A model generated the notes under the pieces. That model worked only from the letters and a program-made list of their open reading frames with translations, was not told the DNA's origin and ran no database searches. From Pontibaca salina (lineage in GTDB: Bacteria; Pseudomonadota; Alphaproteobacteria; Rhodobacterales; Rhodobacteraceae), in the NCBI RefSeq assembly GCF_016307205.1, contig NZ_JAEIJD010000011.1:1-64000 (forward strand): 64,000 bases of DNA, in the 5' to 3' direction. The translations under genes were made by a program, and so were the position numbers. Of this stretch, positions 17,528 through 25,993 are shown piece after piece. Positions within the stretch are counted from its first letter, which is position 1; each line of letters begins with the position of its first letter.

Positions 17528-18025
17528 TCATTCCGGATAGCCAAGCTCCCGGATTGCCTGCCAGATGTCACGGTTGATCGCGGCCAGCTTTTCGATTGCC
17601 GTCTCGATATTGCCGGCGGCAGCATCGTCAAGCGGATCGCTCTGGCCGATCATCAGCCGGTCCTTGCGATCGGCGATGCGCATCAGGATGGTGCGCGGAT
17701 TGCCCTCGCTGTCGAACGCATAGATGCAATGATTGTAGCGGTTGCGCAGGGCGGCCTGTTTCTGGATCCGTCCGGTCAGGGCCAGCACCCGTTGGCGCTC
17801 GGTCGGGGCGGTGCGCTCGAGCTTGGACAGGCGTTCGACCAGATCGATCCGCGCCCGGGTGGTGTTCAGCGTCAGGAACACCACCGTGGCGGTTTCCTTG
17901 TCCATGCCCGAGAGACCGGCAATCAGGTGGATCAGCAGGCTTTCGGTGTTGGTCCAAGCATAGTTGAGCTTGCCCACCAGCAACAGGAACCCGTCGAAAT
18001 CGGGGGGCTGTGGGGGGCCGGTCAC
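17528..18025 (-). CDS. Uncharacterised 165-residue protein coupled to a LuxR regulator
   Basis: Not recognised as a named family. It is mostly helical and has the look of a small soluble sensor or HEPN-like protein: DGFLLLVGKLNYAWTNTESLLIHLIAG at the front, then LVERLSKLER and a conserved-looking RNRYNHCIYAFDSEGN segment (R-x3-H in this stretch resembles the HEPN motif, weakly). The start is GTG; GTGA overlaps the stop of the upstream regulator gene, so its translation depends on that gene. A role with that regulator is likely. Confidence 0.65.
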   Translation of the reverse strand: MTGPPQPPDFDGFLLLVGKLNYAWTNTESLLIHLIAGLSGMDKETATVVFLTLNTTRARIDLVERLSKLERTAPTERQRVLALTGRIQKQAALRNRYNHCIYAFDSEGNPRTILMRIADRKDRLMIGQSDPLDDAAAGNIETAIEKLAAINRDIWQAIRELGYPE

Positions 18026-18741
18026 CGTGGCGGACCATCCGCCCCGCTCTGATCCGCCAGATAGCAGATCGCGGCCTCGGTGCGGTTGTTGACCCCCAGT
18101 TTCGCGATCATGTTGTGGATATGCAGCTTGACCGTATGTTCCGACAGGGCCAGTTCGGCCGCGATGATCTTGTTCTGCTTGCCCTCGGACACCGATGACA
18201 GCACCTGCAATTCGCGCTCGGTCAATTTGGCCAGCTTGCTCGCGGGGGGCACGGTGTTCCGTCTTGCTTCCGGCGCCGCGTCGGGGCCGGCCGATGCGGG
18301 GCTGTCGAACAGTTCGTAAGGGACATATTTTTCGCCGCAGACCAAAAGCCGCAGGATCGCCATCCAGCGATCGATCTCCAATGTCATCGGCAGAAAGCTG
18401 ATCTTGGCAAGGGCGGTGCCGTGCTGGCCCTGCAAGATGAAATCGCGAGCAATTTCAGGGTTGCGATAGGCCAGTACAAACTGCGCCTGCGTGAATTTTT
18501 CTTGCAAGACGGTAATGTTGTTTTGCAATTCCTCGGCGAGGCTCTCGCTGATGATGATCATGCGGCATTGGGCGTCGGATTCCGGCATGTCTCCGAACAG
18601 ATCATCAAAAGCGGCAATACGAATAAAGTCGATACAGTCGAATTCGGCCGCTGCAAACCTGAGTATCGTATTCGAGAAGTCGAGACTGTTACCAATGAAA
18701 ACGCCGCGTTGCGTCTTCTTCACATTTGTCAAAACATTCAC
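18022..18741 (-). CDS. LuxR-type (CsgD-like) transcriptional regulator
   Basis: A protein of about 239 residues with a C-terminal LuxR helix-turn-helix (KLTERELQVLSSVSEGK...LSEHTVKLHIHNMIAKLGV). The N-terminal half has the strand pattern of a receiver domain (GVFIGNSLDFSNTILRF; CRMIIISESLAEEL) but no acidic pocket or clear phosphoryl Asp, as in CsgD and VpsT. The start is taken at GTG 18739-18741, which has GAGGA upstream; a GTG 30 bases earlier is possible but lacks a ribosome site. It is divergent from the repeat-protein and secretion genes, so control of that locus is the natural guess. Confidence 0.8.
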   Translation of the reverse strand: MNVLTNVKKTQRGVFIGNSLDFSNTILRFAAAEFDCIDFIRIAAFDDLFGDMPESDAQCRMIIISESLAEELQNNITVLQEKFTQAQFVLAYRNPEIARDFILQGQHGTALAKISFLPMTLEIDRWMAILRLLVCGEKYVPYELFDSPASAGPDAAPEARRNTVPPASKLAKLTERELQVLSSVSEGKQNKIIAAELALSEHTVKLHIHNMIAKLGVNNRTEAAICYLADQSGADGPPR

Positions 18742-19365
18742 CTTGAAATCCTCATTTAGAGATGCCGACACGGAACGAATTCTGAAAACGATGTTCGCCT
18801 CAACACGTGTCGCTGTTTTGAATGACGCGGTCTTATTTCATCTGGCACCTGCCCTCCCGGCATCCTGAAATAACGTTCTTAATCAATGGGTTGTTGTTGA
18901 GCTTGCAGCCTTCCTCTTGAAGTTGCGCCGAGAACAACCGACTCATCTCCACTCCCAAAGGTTAACATAATCTTAACGCTAGGGATACTTTTCTGCCCGC
19001 TGGCAGGGCGTTTTTCAGGGTCGTTACCTGATCATTCGGGCAGGTCTGTCCTTGGTAGCCGATGCATCCGCAGAAGGTTTTTGCTGCAGATGCGAGAAAA
19101 TCGCCTGCGCTCAGAACCTTGCCGGATCGGGTCCGGTTCTAGACCGATTGACCAGCTAGGTCCGCCCCGGTTTTTCGGCAAAACTTCCCCTGCGTCAAAC
19201 AGGGAGGGCTGCCATCGAAAGAATCCCGACATAGCGACCGCGTGCCCCCGGAGCGAGTCCGCCTCGGGCCTGCGCAAGCACACTGAAACTCTCAAATCTG
19301 CGACTGCGGGATGATCGCTTTGGAATGACTGGCGATCCGGCAAGCGCAAGAACCGGAGAAACAAG
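18742..19365. other. 624-base divergent regulatory region
   Basis: No convincing gene. It separates the CsgD-like regulator from the repeat-protein gene and is unusually long for this compact window. GTTAA-N7-TTAAC lies at 18961-18977. A small hairpin (CTGCC 18993-18997, GGCAG 19002-19006) is followed by GGCG and TTTTT, which resembles an early terminator. A long untranslated leader with regulation of elongation is possible. Confidence 0.45.
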
Positions 19366-21852
19366 ATGTCTACCAGAAACAACGTTAACAACTTTATTTA
19401 TCCGCTGCACGAAAGCCAGCACCAGGATCAGGACCAGGCGCAGGCCCAGGCCGAACTTCAGGCCCAGCTGCAGGCGGAAGCGCAACTGCAGGATCAGGAG
19501 CAAGATCAGGGCCAAGAGCAGGGTCAAGGGCAAGATCAGGGTCAAGAACAGGACCAGGGTCAGGGCCAAGAGCAGACCCAGTCCTCGGAAAATGAGAATG
19601 CCAATGGCAATGAGAACGCCAATGGCAATCTGAACCTGAGCGGCAACCTGAATGGCAACCTGAACGGTAATCTGAATGGCAACCTGAACGGCAACCACAA
19701 CTCGAACACCTCGGATACCAATGTCGATGTGGATATCGATTTCGACATGGCGGGCTTCATGCCCACCGATGACGATTTTGCCGATATCGACATGGACGGT
19801 TCGACGGCGGGCGATTTCATCATGGCCCAAGGGGATATCGATTATAACCCTGGCAATGACGTGAACCTCGACAACATCCTCAACGATGCGCTGAACGGGG
19901 CGGGCAATGATTCGGCGACGGTCAACGCCCAGTCCAATAATCTCTATGACAACGACACCCTGAGCGATGTGCACAATAGCGGTACATTATATCAGAACGG
20001 CAATGCCAATGGCGGCACGGCCCATGCGGCTGACGGCATCAATGCCGGTGGCGATGGCGCGTCCGGCGGTGGCCATGCCGATGCCAATGGCGGCTTTGCC
20101 TTGGGTGGTGTCGGACTGGGCGGCGCAGCGGTTGCCAGCGGAGGTACCAGCGGTGATGGCGGGGATGCCGATGCCGATGGCGGCACCGGTGGCACCGGCG
20201 GCGACGCGGCGGCGCTCGGCCTTGGTCTGGGCTTCGGCCATGCGGATTCGGATGCGGATGCCGATGGTGGTGATGGCGGTGACGCCGACTCGCTGGGCGC
20301 CGGTCTGGGTATCGGTGCGGCGGATGCAGATGCCGATGCCGATGGCGGTGACAGCGGCGATGCGGATTCGCTGGGGGCCGGTCTGGGTATCGGCGCGGCG
20401 GATGCAGATTCCGATGCCGATGGCGGTGACAGCGGCGATGCGGATTCGCTGGGGGCCGGTCTTGGTATCGGTCTGGGTGACGCGGATTCCGATGCCGATG
20501 GCGGCGACAGCGGCGATGCCGACTCGCTGGGTGCCGGTCTTGGTATCGGTCTGGGTGACGCGGATTCCGATGCCGATGGCGGCGACAGCGGCGATGCCGA
20601 CTCGCTGGGCGCCGGGATCGGTCTGGGTCTGGGTGATGCGGATTCCGATGCCGATGGCGGCGACAGCGGCGATGCCGACTCGCTGGGCGCCGGGATCGGT
20701 CTCGGTCTGGGTGATGCGGATTCCGATGCCGATGGCGGCGACAGCGGCGATGCCGGTGGCCTTGGCGTTGGGGTCGGGCTTGCCGATGCGGATGCCGATA
20801 GCAGCAATACCGGGGATGCCGGTGCGATCGGCTTCGGCCTTGGCCTGATCGGTCTGGGCCTGGCAAATGCCGAAAACGGTGAAACCGGTGACTCGGATGC
20901 GGACGCGAATGCCGGTGGCATCGGTCTGGGTCTGGGGGCCAGCGGTGACGGCGGCTTGGCCGAGGCGCTGGCGGATGCGGTTGGCACCGGCACCGGTGAG
21001 GGCACTTCCGATGCGGCCACCGGCGATGGCGGCATGGCCGATGCGATGTCGGATGCTGACGGCACCGGCACCGGTGAGGGCACCTCTGATGCGGCCACCG
21101 GCGATGGCGGCATGGCCGATGCGATGTCGGATGCTGACGGCACCGGCACCGGTGAGGGCACTTCCGATGCGGCCACCGGCGATGGCGGTTATGCCGATGC
21201 GATGTCGGATGCCGACGGCACCGGCACCGGTGAGGGCACCTCTGATGCGGCCACCGGCGATGGCGGTTATGCCGATGCGATGTCGGATGCTGACGGCACC
21301 GGCACCGGTGAGGGCACTTCCGATGCGGCCACCGGCGATGGCGGTTATGCCGATGCGCTGGCGGAGGCGATTGGCACCGGCACCGGTGAGGGCACTTCCG
21401 ATGCGGCCGGTGGTGATGGCGGCTATGCCGATGCGATGTCGGAGGCCACCAACACCGCCGCCGGCAATGGTGGTACCAACACGGCCTGGGCCGGCAATGG
21501 CGGTGATGGCCTGGGCGGCGAAGCCTGGGGCGGCGACACCGGCGATGGCTATGGTGGTGAAGCAAACGCCGGCTACGGCCATGGCGAAGGCGGCGTCGGC
21601 GGTGCGGGCGGTTACGCCTATGCCGGTGACGGTGGCGCTGGCGGCTATGGCGGCACCTGGGGTTCGAACAATGGCCACGATGGCTATGTGACCGGCGAAT
21701 CCTATGCCTCGGCGGCGGCGCAGATCAGCACCTCGGCGTTCAACCAGACCATCGTGCAGGGTGCCAATGTGCTGGGCAATACTGTCGATATGACGGTTGT
21801 GGGGGGCTCGTTCAGCTCGACCTTCGCCGGCGACGACAGCGGCGACGCATAA
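19366..21852 (+). CDS. Low-complexity Gly/Asp/Ala repeat protein, putative type I-secreted surface or matrix protein
   Basis: An 828-residue, very acidic protein with no named family. Order of parts: a short start; a Gln/Asp/Glu-rich stretch (about residues 16-70); an Asn/Gly stretch with LNGN every four residues (about 75-115); an Asp-rich segment; seven 26-residue repeats of the form DADSDADGGDSGDADSLGAG (about 292-473); a linker; six 26-residue repeats with GTGTGEGTSDAATGDGG (about 540-695); a Gly-rich part; and a C-terminal unit with NQTIVQGANVLGN (793-805). No Sec signal peptide. Canonical RTX GGxGxDxUx repeats are absent. The gene is followed by a companion and type I secretion genes. 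GGAG lies upstream of the ATG. Export by type I secretion and a role in matrix or adhesion are inferences. Confidence 0.75.
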   Translation: MSTRNNVNNFIYPLHESQHQDQDQAQAQAELQAQLQAEAQLQDQEQDQGQEQGQGQDQGQEQDQGQGQEQTQSSENENANGNENANGNLNLSGNLNGNLNGNLNGNLNGNHNSNTSDTNVDVDIDFDMAGFMPTDDDFADIDMDGSTAGDFIMAQGDIDYNPGNDVNLDNILNDALNGAGNDSATVNAQSNNLYDNDTLSDVHNSGTLYQNGNANGGTAHAADGINAGGDGASGGGHADANGGFALGGVGLGGAAVASGGTSGDGGDADADGGTGGTGGDAAALGLGLGFGHADSDADADGGDGGDADSLGAGLGIGAADADADADGGDSGDADSLGAGLGIGAADADSDADGGDSGDADSLGAGLGIGLGDADSDADGGDSGDADSLGAGLGIGLGDADSDADGGDSGDADSLGAGIGLGLGDADSDADGGDSGDADSLGAGIGLGLGDADSDADGGDSGDAGGLGVGVGLADADADSSNTGDAGAIGFGLGLIGLGLANAENGETGDSDADANAGGIGLGLGASGDGGLAEALADAVGTGTGEGTSDAATGDGGMADAMSDADGTGTGEGTSDAATGDGGMADAMSDADGTGTGEGTSDAATGDGGYADAMSDADGTGTGEGTSDAATGDGGYADAMSDADGTGTGEGTSDAATGDGGYADALAEAIGTGTGEGTSDAAGGDGGYADAMSEATNTAAGNGGTNTAWAGNGGDGLGGEAWGGDTGDGYGGEANAGYGHGEGGVGGAGGYAYAGDGGAGGYGGTWGSNNGHDGYVTGESYASAAAQISTSAFNQTIVQGANVLGNTVDMTVVGGSFSSTFAGDDSGDA
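20239..20784 (+). repeat. Seven tandem repeats, 78-bp period
   Basis: Units begin at 20239 (84 bp), 20323, 20401, 20479, 20557, 20635 and 20713 (truncated, 72 bp). The five complete units are 78 bp and nearly identical in DNA, for example gcggattccgatgccgatgg at the same place in units 4 to 7. This level of identity suggests recent duplication or gene conversion. Confidence 0.9.
20983..21450 (+). repeat. Six tandem repeats of a second type, also 78-bp period
   Basis: Units start at 20983, 21061, 21139, 21217, 21295 and 21373, each opening with ggcaccggcaccggtgaggg. The encoded unit differs from the first family in sequence but has the same 26-residue length. The last unit is the most divergent (AAGGDGG). 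Confidence 0.92.
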
Positions 21853-21868
21853 GCCACGACGTGAAATC

Positions 21869-21896
21869 GCCGGGTCCGGAAATTTCCGGGCCCGGC
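21869..21896 (+). terminator. Strong hairpin between the repeat gene and its companion
   Basis: GCCGGGTCCGGAAA pairs with TTTCCGGGCCCGGC (one G-U pair) and is followed by ACCTTCTTT. It lies 17 bases past the stop codon. It likely ends most transcripts and so lowers expression of the downstream secretion genes relative to the structural protein. Confidence 0.7.
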
Positions 21897-21984
21897 ACCT
21901 TCTTTCAGCCCCATACGAATTTTCACAAGGTTACAGAACGACCGCGATGAGTGACCGCACTATTCCAGAATAGAGGTTGCGTAG

Positions 21985-23997
21985 ATGCTTGATAAAGTGA
22001 CCGAAATGGTCGCGCATATGATCGGGATATTCCAGATCACCGTCGAAGAAGAGCGGCTGCGCGACGATTATCTAAAAATCAAGGCACTGCGCTCCGACGC
22101 CCCCCAGACCGATCCTCTGGCCGGTGATCCGGCGCAATTCAAGGCCGCTTATCAGCTTGGCGATTTCGCTCCGACGCTGCGCCTTCTCAAGTCGCTGCCG
22201 GACGCCCCGCACCCCGTGCCCGAGGCAGCCCCTGCCTTTCCCCAGTTTCCCCCGGCCCCGTTCTTTCCTGCACCCGAGCCGGGCCCGCCGGAGGTTGAGG
22301 TCGCGATGATGATGACCGGAATCGGCGGGGCCAGAATGGCCCTGATGCTGGAGCCGCCGGGATCAGTGGTGATCGTCACCTGGCAATATAACCATCTTAT
22401 CGACAATGATCTGTTGCTGCTCGGCGAGAGCGCCGCGGTCTTTGTCGATCCGGCATTCCACATGGCGCAATTGCAGGGCTGGCTGGAGTTGGCGCAGGCG
22501 GTGACCCCGATATTTGGCGACGGGCTGCCGCCGCTGGAGGAGTCCGCCCATGATTATGCCCTGGGGCTGCACCAACAGATTCAGGAAACCGGCGACCCCG
22601 GCCTGACCGGCCTGACGGTGACGATCCAGACCGGCGCCGCCGCCTATGGCACCTATGAAAACGGCGAACGGGTCGAGACCGCGCTCAAACTCGACGATGT
22701 AATGCCCGCCTTCCTGAGCCCCGACAGCGCCGAGGAAGACGCCACTGATCCGACGGGCGAACCGGCCTGGAGCCCCGGCCCCTTCAAGGGGTTGGACGGC
22801 GGCCCCGACATGCACAGTTCCGAGCCCGGTCACGCGGTCGTTGCCGGGGCCAATCTCGTGGTCAATCAGGTGAATATCGCCACCGGCTGGCTGGATGCGC
22901 CGGTGATCGCGGTGATGGGCGATGTGATCCATCTCAACCTGATTTCGCAGACCAATATGCTGGTGGAACAGGGCCAGTTCGGCGGCGCCGGTGCGGCCAG
23001 CCCCTCGGCGGCGTGGAATTCGGCGACAATGGCGCTGCAAGCCTCGGCGCCGGCGCTGGAAGGGGACGCAGCGGCCCCGAGCGCAGCCGCGCTGGCGCTG
23101 CCCTCGAACTGGGTGGTGACCCGGATTGACGGTGATCTGCTGATGGTCAACCATGTCCAGCAATACAGTTTCATGACCGATTTCGACCGCGCCGACATCG
23201 TGTTCCACAGCGCCGAAACCTATATCGGCCTGGGCGACAACACGGTGATCAACCTGACCGATCTGGTGGAAATCGGCTATGGCTATGATCTGATCCTGAT
23301 CGGTGGCCATATGATCACGGTCAACCAGATCAGCCAGTTGAACGTGCTGATCGACACTAACACCGTGACCTATAGCGGGGTGCAGCCCGGCGATTTCAGC
23401 GCCGGCGACAATCTGGTGTTCAACGGCGCCTCGATCACCGGCACCGGGATCGACAGCTATCAGCCGATGCAGGACAATTTTGCCCGCGCCGCCGAGGAGC
23501 TGGCCGCGGGCGGGCGCTCAATCGACGAAAGCGTCGCCCATGACAGCGTCTTCGAAGGGGTCGACGTGCTGCGCGTGCTCTATATCAGCGGCGACGCCAC
23601 CACGATCAACCGCGTCGACCAGACCAATGTGCTGGGCGACAGCGATCAGGTGCATCTGGCGCTGGACAATTTCCAGTCTGCCACCGGGGCCGATGTGACG
23701 CTGACCGCCGGCTCCAATGCGGCGATCAACCTGGCCTCGATTTCGCAATATGGCGTCGATTCCACCGTTTCGGTGGGCGGCGAGGTCTATGACGACGCGC
23801 TGCTCTACCAGGCCGGGCTGATCGATACCGACGCCGATCCGACGGGGGTGGACCTGCCCGCCCTGGCCAGCGAGGCGGTGGCCTTTCTGGCCGAGGACAT
23901 GGTCGGACCGGAAACCGCGATGGAACAGATGGGCATCGCCCCGACCGCGCCGGAGGACACCAGCACTCCGGACATGATGCAGACGATGCTGGCCTGA
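21985..23997 (+). CDS. Companion protein with curlin-like NxVxQxNVL motifs
   Basis: A 670-residue protein of unknown family. The first about 90 residues include a helical start and a Pro-rich part. Then come mixed strands with recurring units: NLISQTNML (318-326), NHVQQYSFM (389-397), NQISQLNVL (447-455) and NRVDQTNVL (542-550), each within a strand-turn-strand context (GDxxxxNxxxQxNVL). A related unit closes the upstream repeat protein. No Sec signal is seen, which fits type I secretion. The start ATG has GAGG upstream. It precedes the ABC exporter gene by 16 bases, so it is likely a second substrate or a nucleator or assembly factor (inference). Confidence 0.65.
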   Translation: MLDKVTEMVAHMIGIFQITVEEERLRDDYLKIKALRSDAPQTDPLAGDPAQFKAAYQLGDFAPTLRLLKSLPDAPHPVPEAAPAFPQFPPAPFFPAPEPGPPEVEVAMMMTGIGGARMALMLEPPGSVVIVTWQYNHLIDNDLLLLGESAAVFVDPAFHMAQLQGWLELAQAVTPIFGDGLPPLEESAHDYALGLHQQIQETGDPGLTGLTVTIQTGAAAYGTYENGERVETALKLDDVMPAFLSPDSAEEDATDPTGEPAWSPGPFKGLDGGPDMHSSEPGHAVVAGANLVVNQVNIATGWLDAPVIAVMGDVIHLNLISQTNMLVEQGQFGGAGAASPSAAWNSATMALQASAPALEGDAAAPSAAALALPSNWVVTRIDGDLLMVNHVQQYSFMTDFDRADIVFHSAETYIGLGDNTVINLTDLVEIGYGYDLILIGGHMITVNQISQLNVLIDTNTVTYSGVQPGDFSAGDNLVFNGASITGTGIDSYQPMQDNFARAAEELAAGGRSIDESVAHDSVFEGVDVLRVLYISGDATTINRVDQTNVLGDSDQVHLALDNFQSATGADVTLTAGSNAAINLASISQYGVDSTVSVGGEVYDDALLYQAGLIDTDADPTGVDLPALASEAVAFLAEDMVGPETAMEQMGIAPTAPEDTSTPDMMQTMLA

Positions 23998-24013
23998 CAG
24001 GGAAAGCGACCGA

Positions 24014-25993
24014 ATGACCTTGAACGACGCCACGACGCCCAATCGCGCCGAAAACGCCGCCGCCCAGACCCGCCCCGCCGCCGAAAAGGAAAAGCCCCTG
24101 AACCTGCGCCCCGACCAGCGCGTGGCCCCGGCCGCGCCGGTCGCCAAGGGGCTGGGCGGGGCGCAGATCGAAGGCAGCACCGGGCCGCTGATGAAACCGG
24201 CCCCGGAGGGGGGCGGCAAGGGCGGCGGCGGCGGTGGCGCAGGCAAGTTCCACAAACGCGCCACCCCCGATCAGTTCGCCGCGCAATTGCACACGGGCAA
24301 GCGCGCGGTGCGGCGCAATCTGGGCTTTGTCATGATCCTGACCTGCGCCACCAACATGCTGGTGCTGGCGATCCCGATCTACCTGTTCCAGATTTCCGAC
24401 CGGGTGCTGACCAGTCGCTCGATCGACACGCTGATCATGCTGACCGTGGTGATTGCCGGGGCGGTGATCCTGCAGGCGATATTCGACGCGGTGCGCCGCT
24501 TCATCCTGATGCGCACCTCGGTCGAGGTGTCGGTGCAATTGGGCGCGCCGGTGCTGAGCGCCGCCGCCCATGCCTCGCTGCATGATAACGGGCGCGAATA
24601 CCAGACCCTGGGCGATCTGCAGATGTTGCGCAGCTTTCTGGTGTCGGGCACGCTGATCTCGTTTCTGGACGTGCCCTTTGCGCCGCTTTTCATCGTGGTG
24701 ATTTTTCTGGTGCACCCACATCTGGGCCTGATCGTGGTCGCCACGGCGCTGCTGTTGATGGTGATCGCGCTGATCAACCAGAAATCCACGGCGCGGCCCT
24801 TTTCCGATGCCAATGCGGCGCAGGGCCGGGCCAACATGCATCTCGATTCCATGGCCCGCAACAGCCAGATCATCAACGCCCTGGCGATGGTGCCCGAAGC
24901 GGTGGCGCTGTGGGGGCGCGATACCGCCAATTCGATGCGCGCCCAGGTGATCGCGCAGGACCGCAATATTGTCTGGGCCGCAGTGTCGCGCGGGGTGCGG
25001 CTGATGACGCAGATCGCGATGCTGGGCTGGGGCGCGTTTCTGGCGATCCAGGGCGAGATCACCGGCGGCATGGTGATCGCCGCCTCGATCATCGCGGGCC
25101 GGGCGCTGGCCCCGATTGAGGGCGCGATCGAGGGCTGGAATGGTTTCATCATGTCCCGCGCGGCCTATGGAAGGGTGACGCGGCTGATGCTGAATTCGGC
25201 GCAGCGCTTTGAAAAGCTGCTGCTGCCCCGCCCCGAAGGCCGCCTGAATGTCGAACGTCTGCTCTATGTGCCCGCCGGCACCAAACAGGTGATCCTGAAC
25301 GGGCTGACCTTCAGCCTGAACCCCGGTGACTCGCTGGCGATTATCGGCAATTCGGGAGCCGGTAAGACCACCTTGGGCAAGATGCTGGTGGGGTCGATCC
25401 TGCCAACCTCGGGCAATGTGCGGCTTGACCTGATGGACCTGCGCAACTGGGACGACCGGCAACTGGGCGAAAGCATCGGCTATCTGCCCCAGGACGTGCA
25501 GCTGTTTCCCGGCACGATCAAGGCCAATATCGCCCGGATGCGGATGGCGGCCAGCGACGAGGACGTCCACCGCGCCGCGGTGCTGGCGGATGTGCACAAG
25601 ATGATCGCGATGCTGCCGCACGGCTATGAAACGGTGGTGGCCGCCGATGGGGCGCCGCTTTCGGGCGGCCAGAAACAGCGCATCGGGCTGGCCCGCGCCT
25701 TTTTCGGCAATCCGCGTTTTCTGGTGCTGGACGAGCCGAACTCGAATCTCGATACCAATGGCGACCGCGCCCTGGCCAATGCCATCCGCCATGCCGGCGA
25801 GAACGGTATCACCGTGGCGGTGATCACCCAGAAACCCTCGCTGTTGAGCGTGGTCGACAAGATCATGCTGCTGGCCGACGGCAATATCGCGATGTTCGGC
25901 CACCGCCAGCAGGTGCTCAAGCAACTGGCCGAACGCAACAAGGCGGGCAACCTGCGCGCACCCCATCCCAACGGAGGTCTGGCCAATGCCTGA
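24014..25993 (+). CDS. Type I secretion system permease/ATPase (PrtD-like)
   Basis: A 659-residue ABC exporter: a Pro/Ala/Gly-rich N-terminal extension of about 90 residues, six membrane helices (about 100-360), then the nucleotide-binding domain. Walker A is GNSGAGKTT (445-453), the signature LSGGQ (549-553) and Walker B LVLDE (570-574). No C39 peptidase domain precedes it, so substrates are probably not cleaved. In type I systems it works with a membrane fusion protein and an outer-membrane TolC; no TolC gene is in the window. Overlaps the next gene by 8 bases. Confidence 0.93.
   Translation: MTLNDATTPNRAENAAAQTRPAAEKEKPLNLRPDQRVAPAAPVAKGLGGAQIEGSTGPLMKPAPEGGGKGGGGGGAGKFHKRATPDQFAAQLHTGKRAVRRNLGFVMILTCATNMLVLAIPIYLFQISDRVLTSRSIDTLIMLTVVIAGAVILQAIFDAVRRFILMRTSVEVSVQLGAPVLSAAAHASLHDNGREYQTLGDLQMLRSFLVSGTLISFLDVPFAPLFIVVIFLVHPHLGLIVVATALLLMVIALINQKSTARPFSDANAAQGRANMHLDSMARNSQIINALAMVPEAVALWGRDTANSMRAQVIAQDRNIVWAAVSRGVRLMTQIAMLGWGAFLAIQGEITGGMVIAASIIAGRALAPIEGAIEGWNGFIMSRAAYGRVTRLMLNSAQRFEKLLLPRPEGRLNVERLLYVPAGTKQVILNGLTFSLNPGDSLAIIGNSGAGKTTLGKMLVGSILPTSGNVRLDLMDLRNWDDRQLGESIGYLPQDVQLFPGTIKANIARMRMAASDEDVHRAAVLADVHKMIAMLPHGYETVVAADGAPLSGGQKQRIGLARAFFGNPRFLVLDEPNSNLDTNGDRALANAIRHAGENGITVAVITQKPSLLSVVDKIMLLADGNIAMFGHRQQVLKQLAERNKAGNLRAPHPNGGLANA

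Noticed and set aside
20239-20784. RTX calcium-binding nonapeptides
   Set aside because: The Gly/Asp-rich units have a 26-residue period and do not show GGxGxDxUx in register. Calcium binding remains possible but is not supported by a known motif.
20983-21450. CRISPR array
   Set aside because: The repeats are contiguous 78-bp coding units without unique spacers and stay in frame within one gene.
19987-21678. Long minus-strand frames opposite the repeat gene
   Set aside because: They are shadows of the tandem repeats, giving meaningless Pro/Ser/His or Ile/Arg repeats. The plus-strand frame has the start signal and the operon context.
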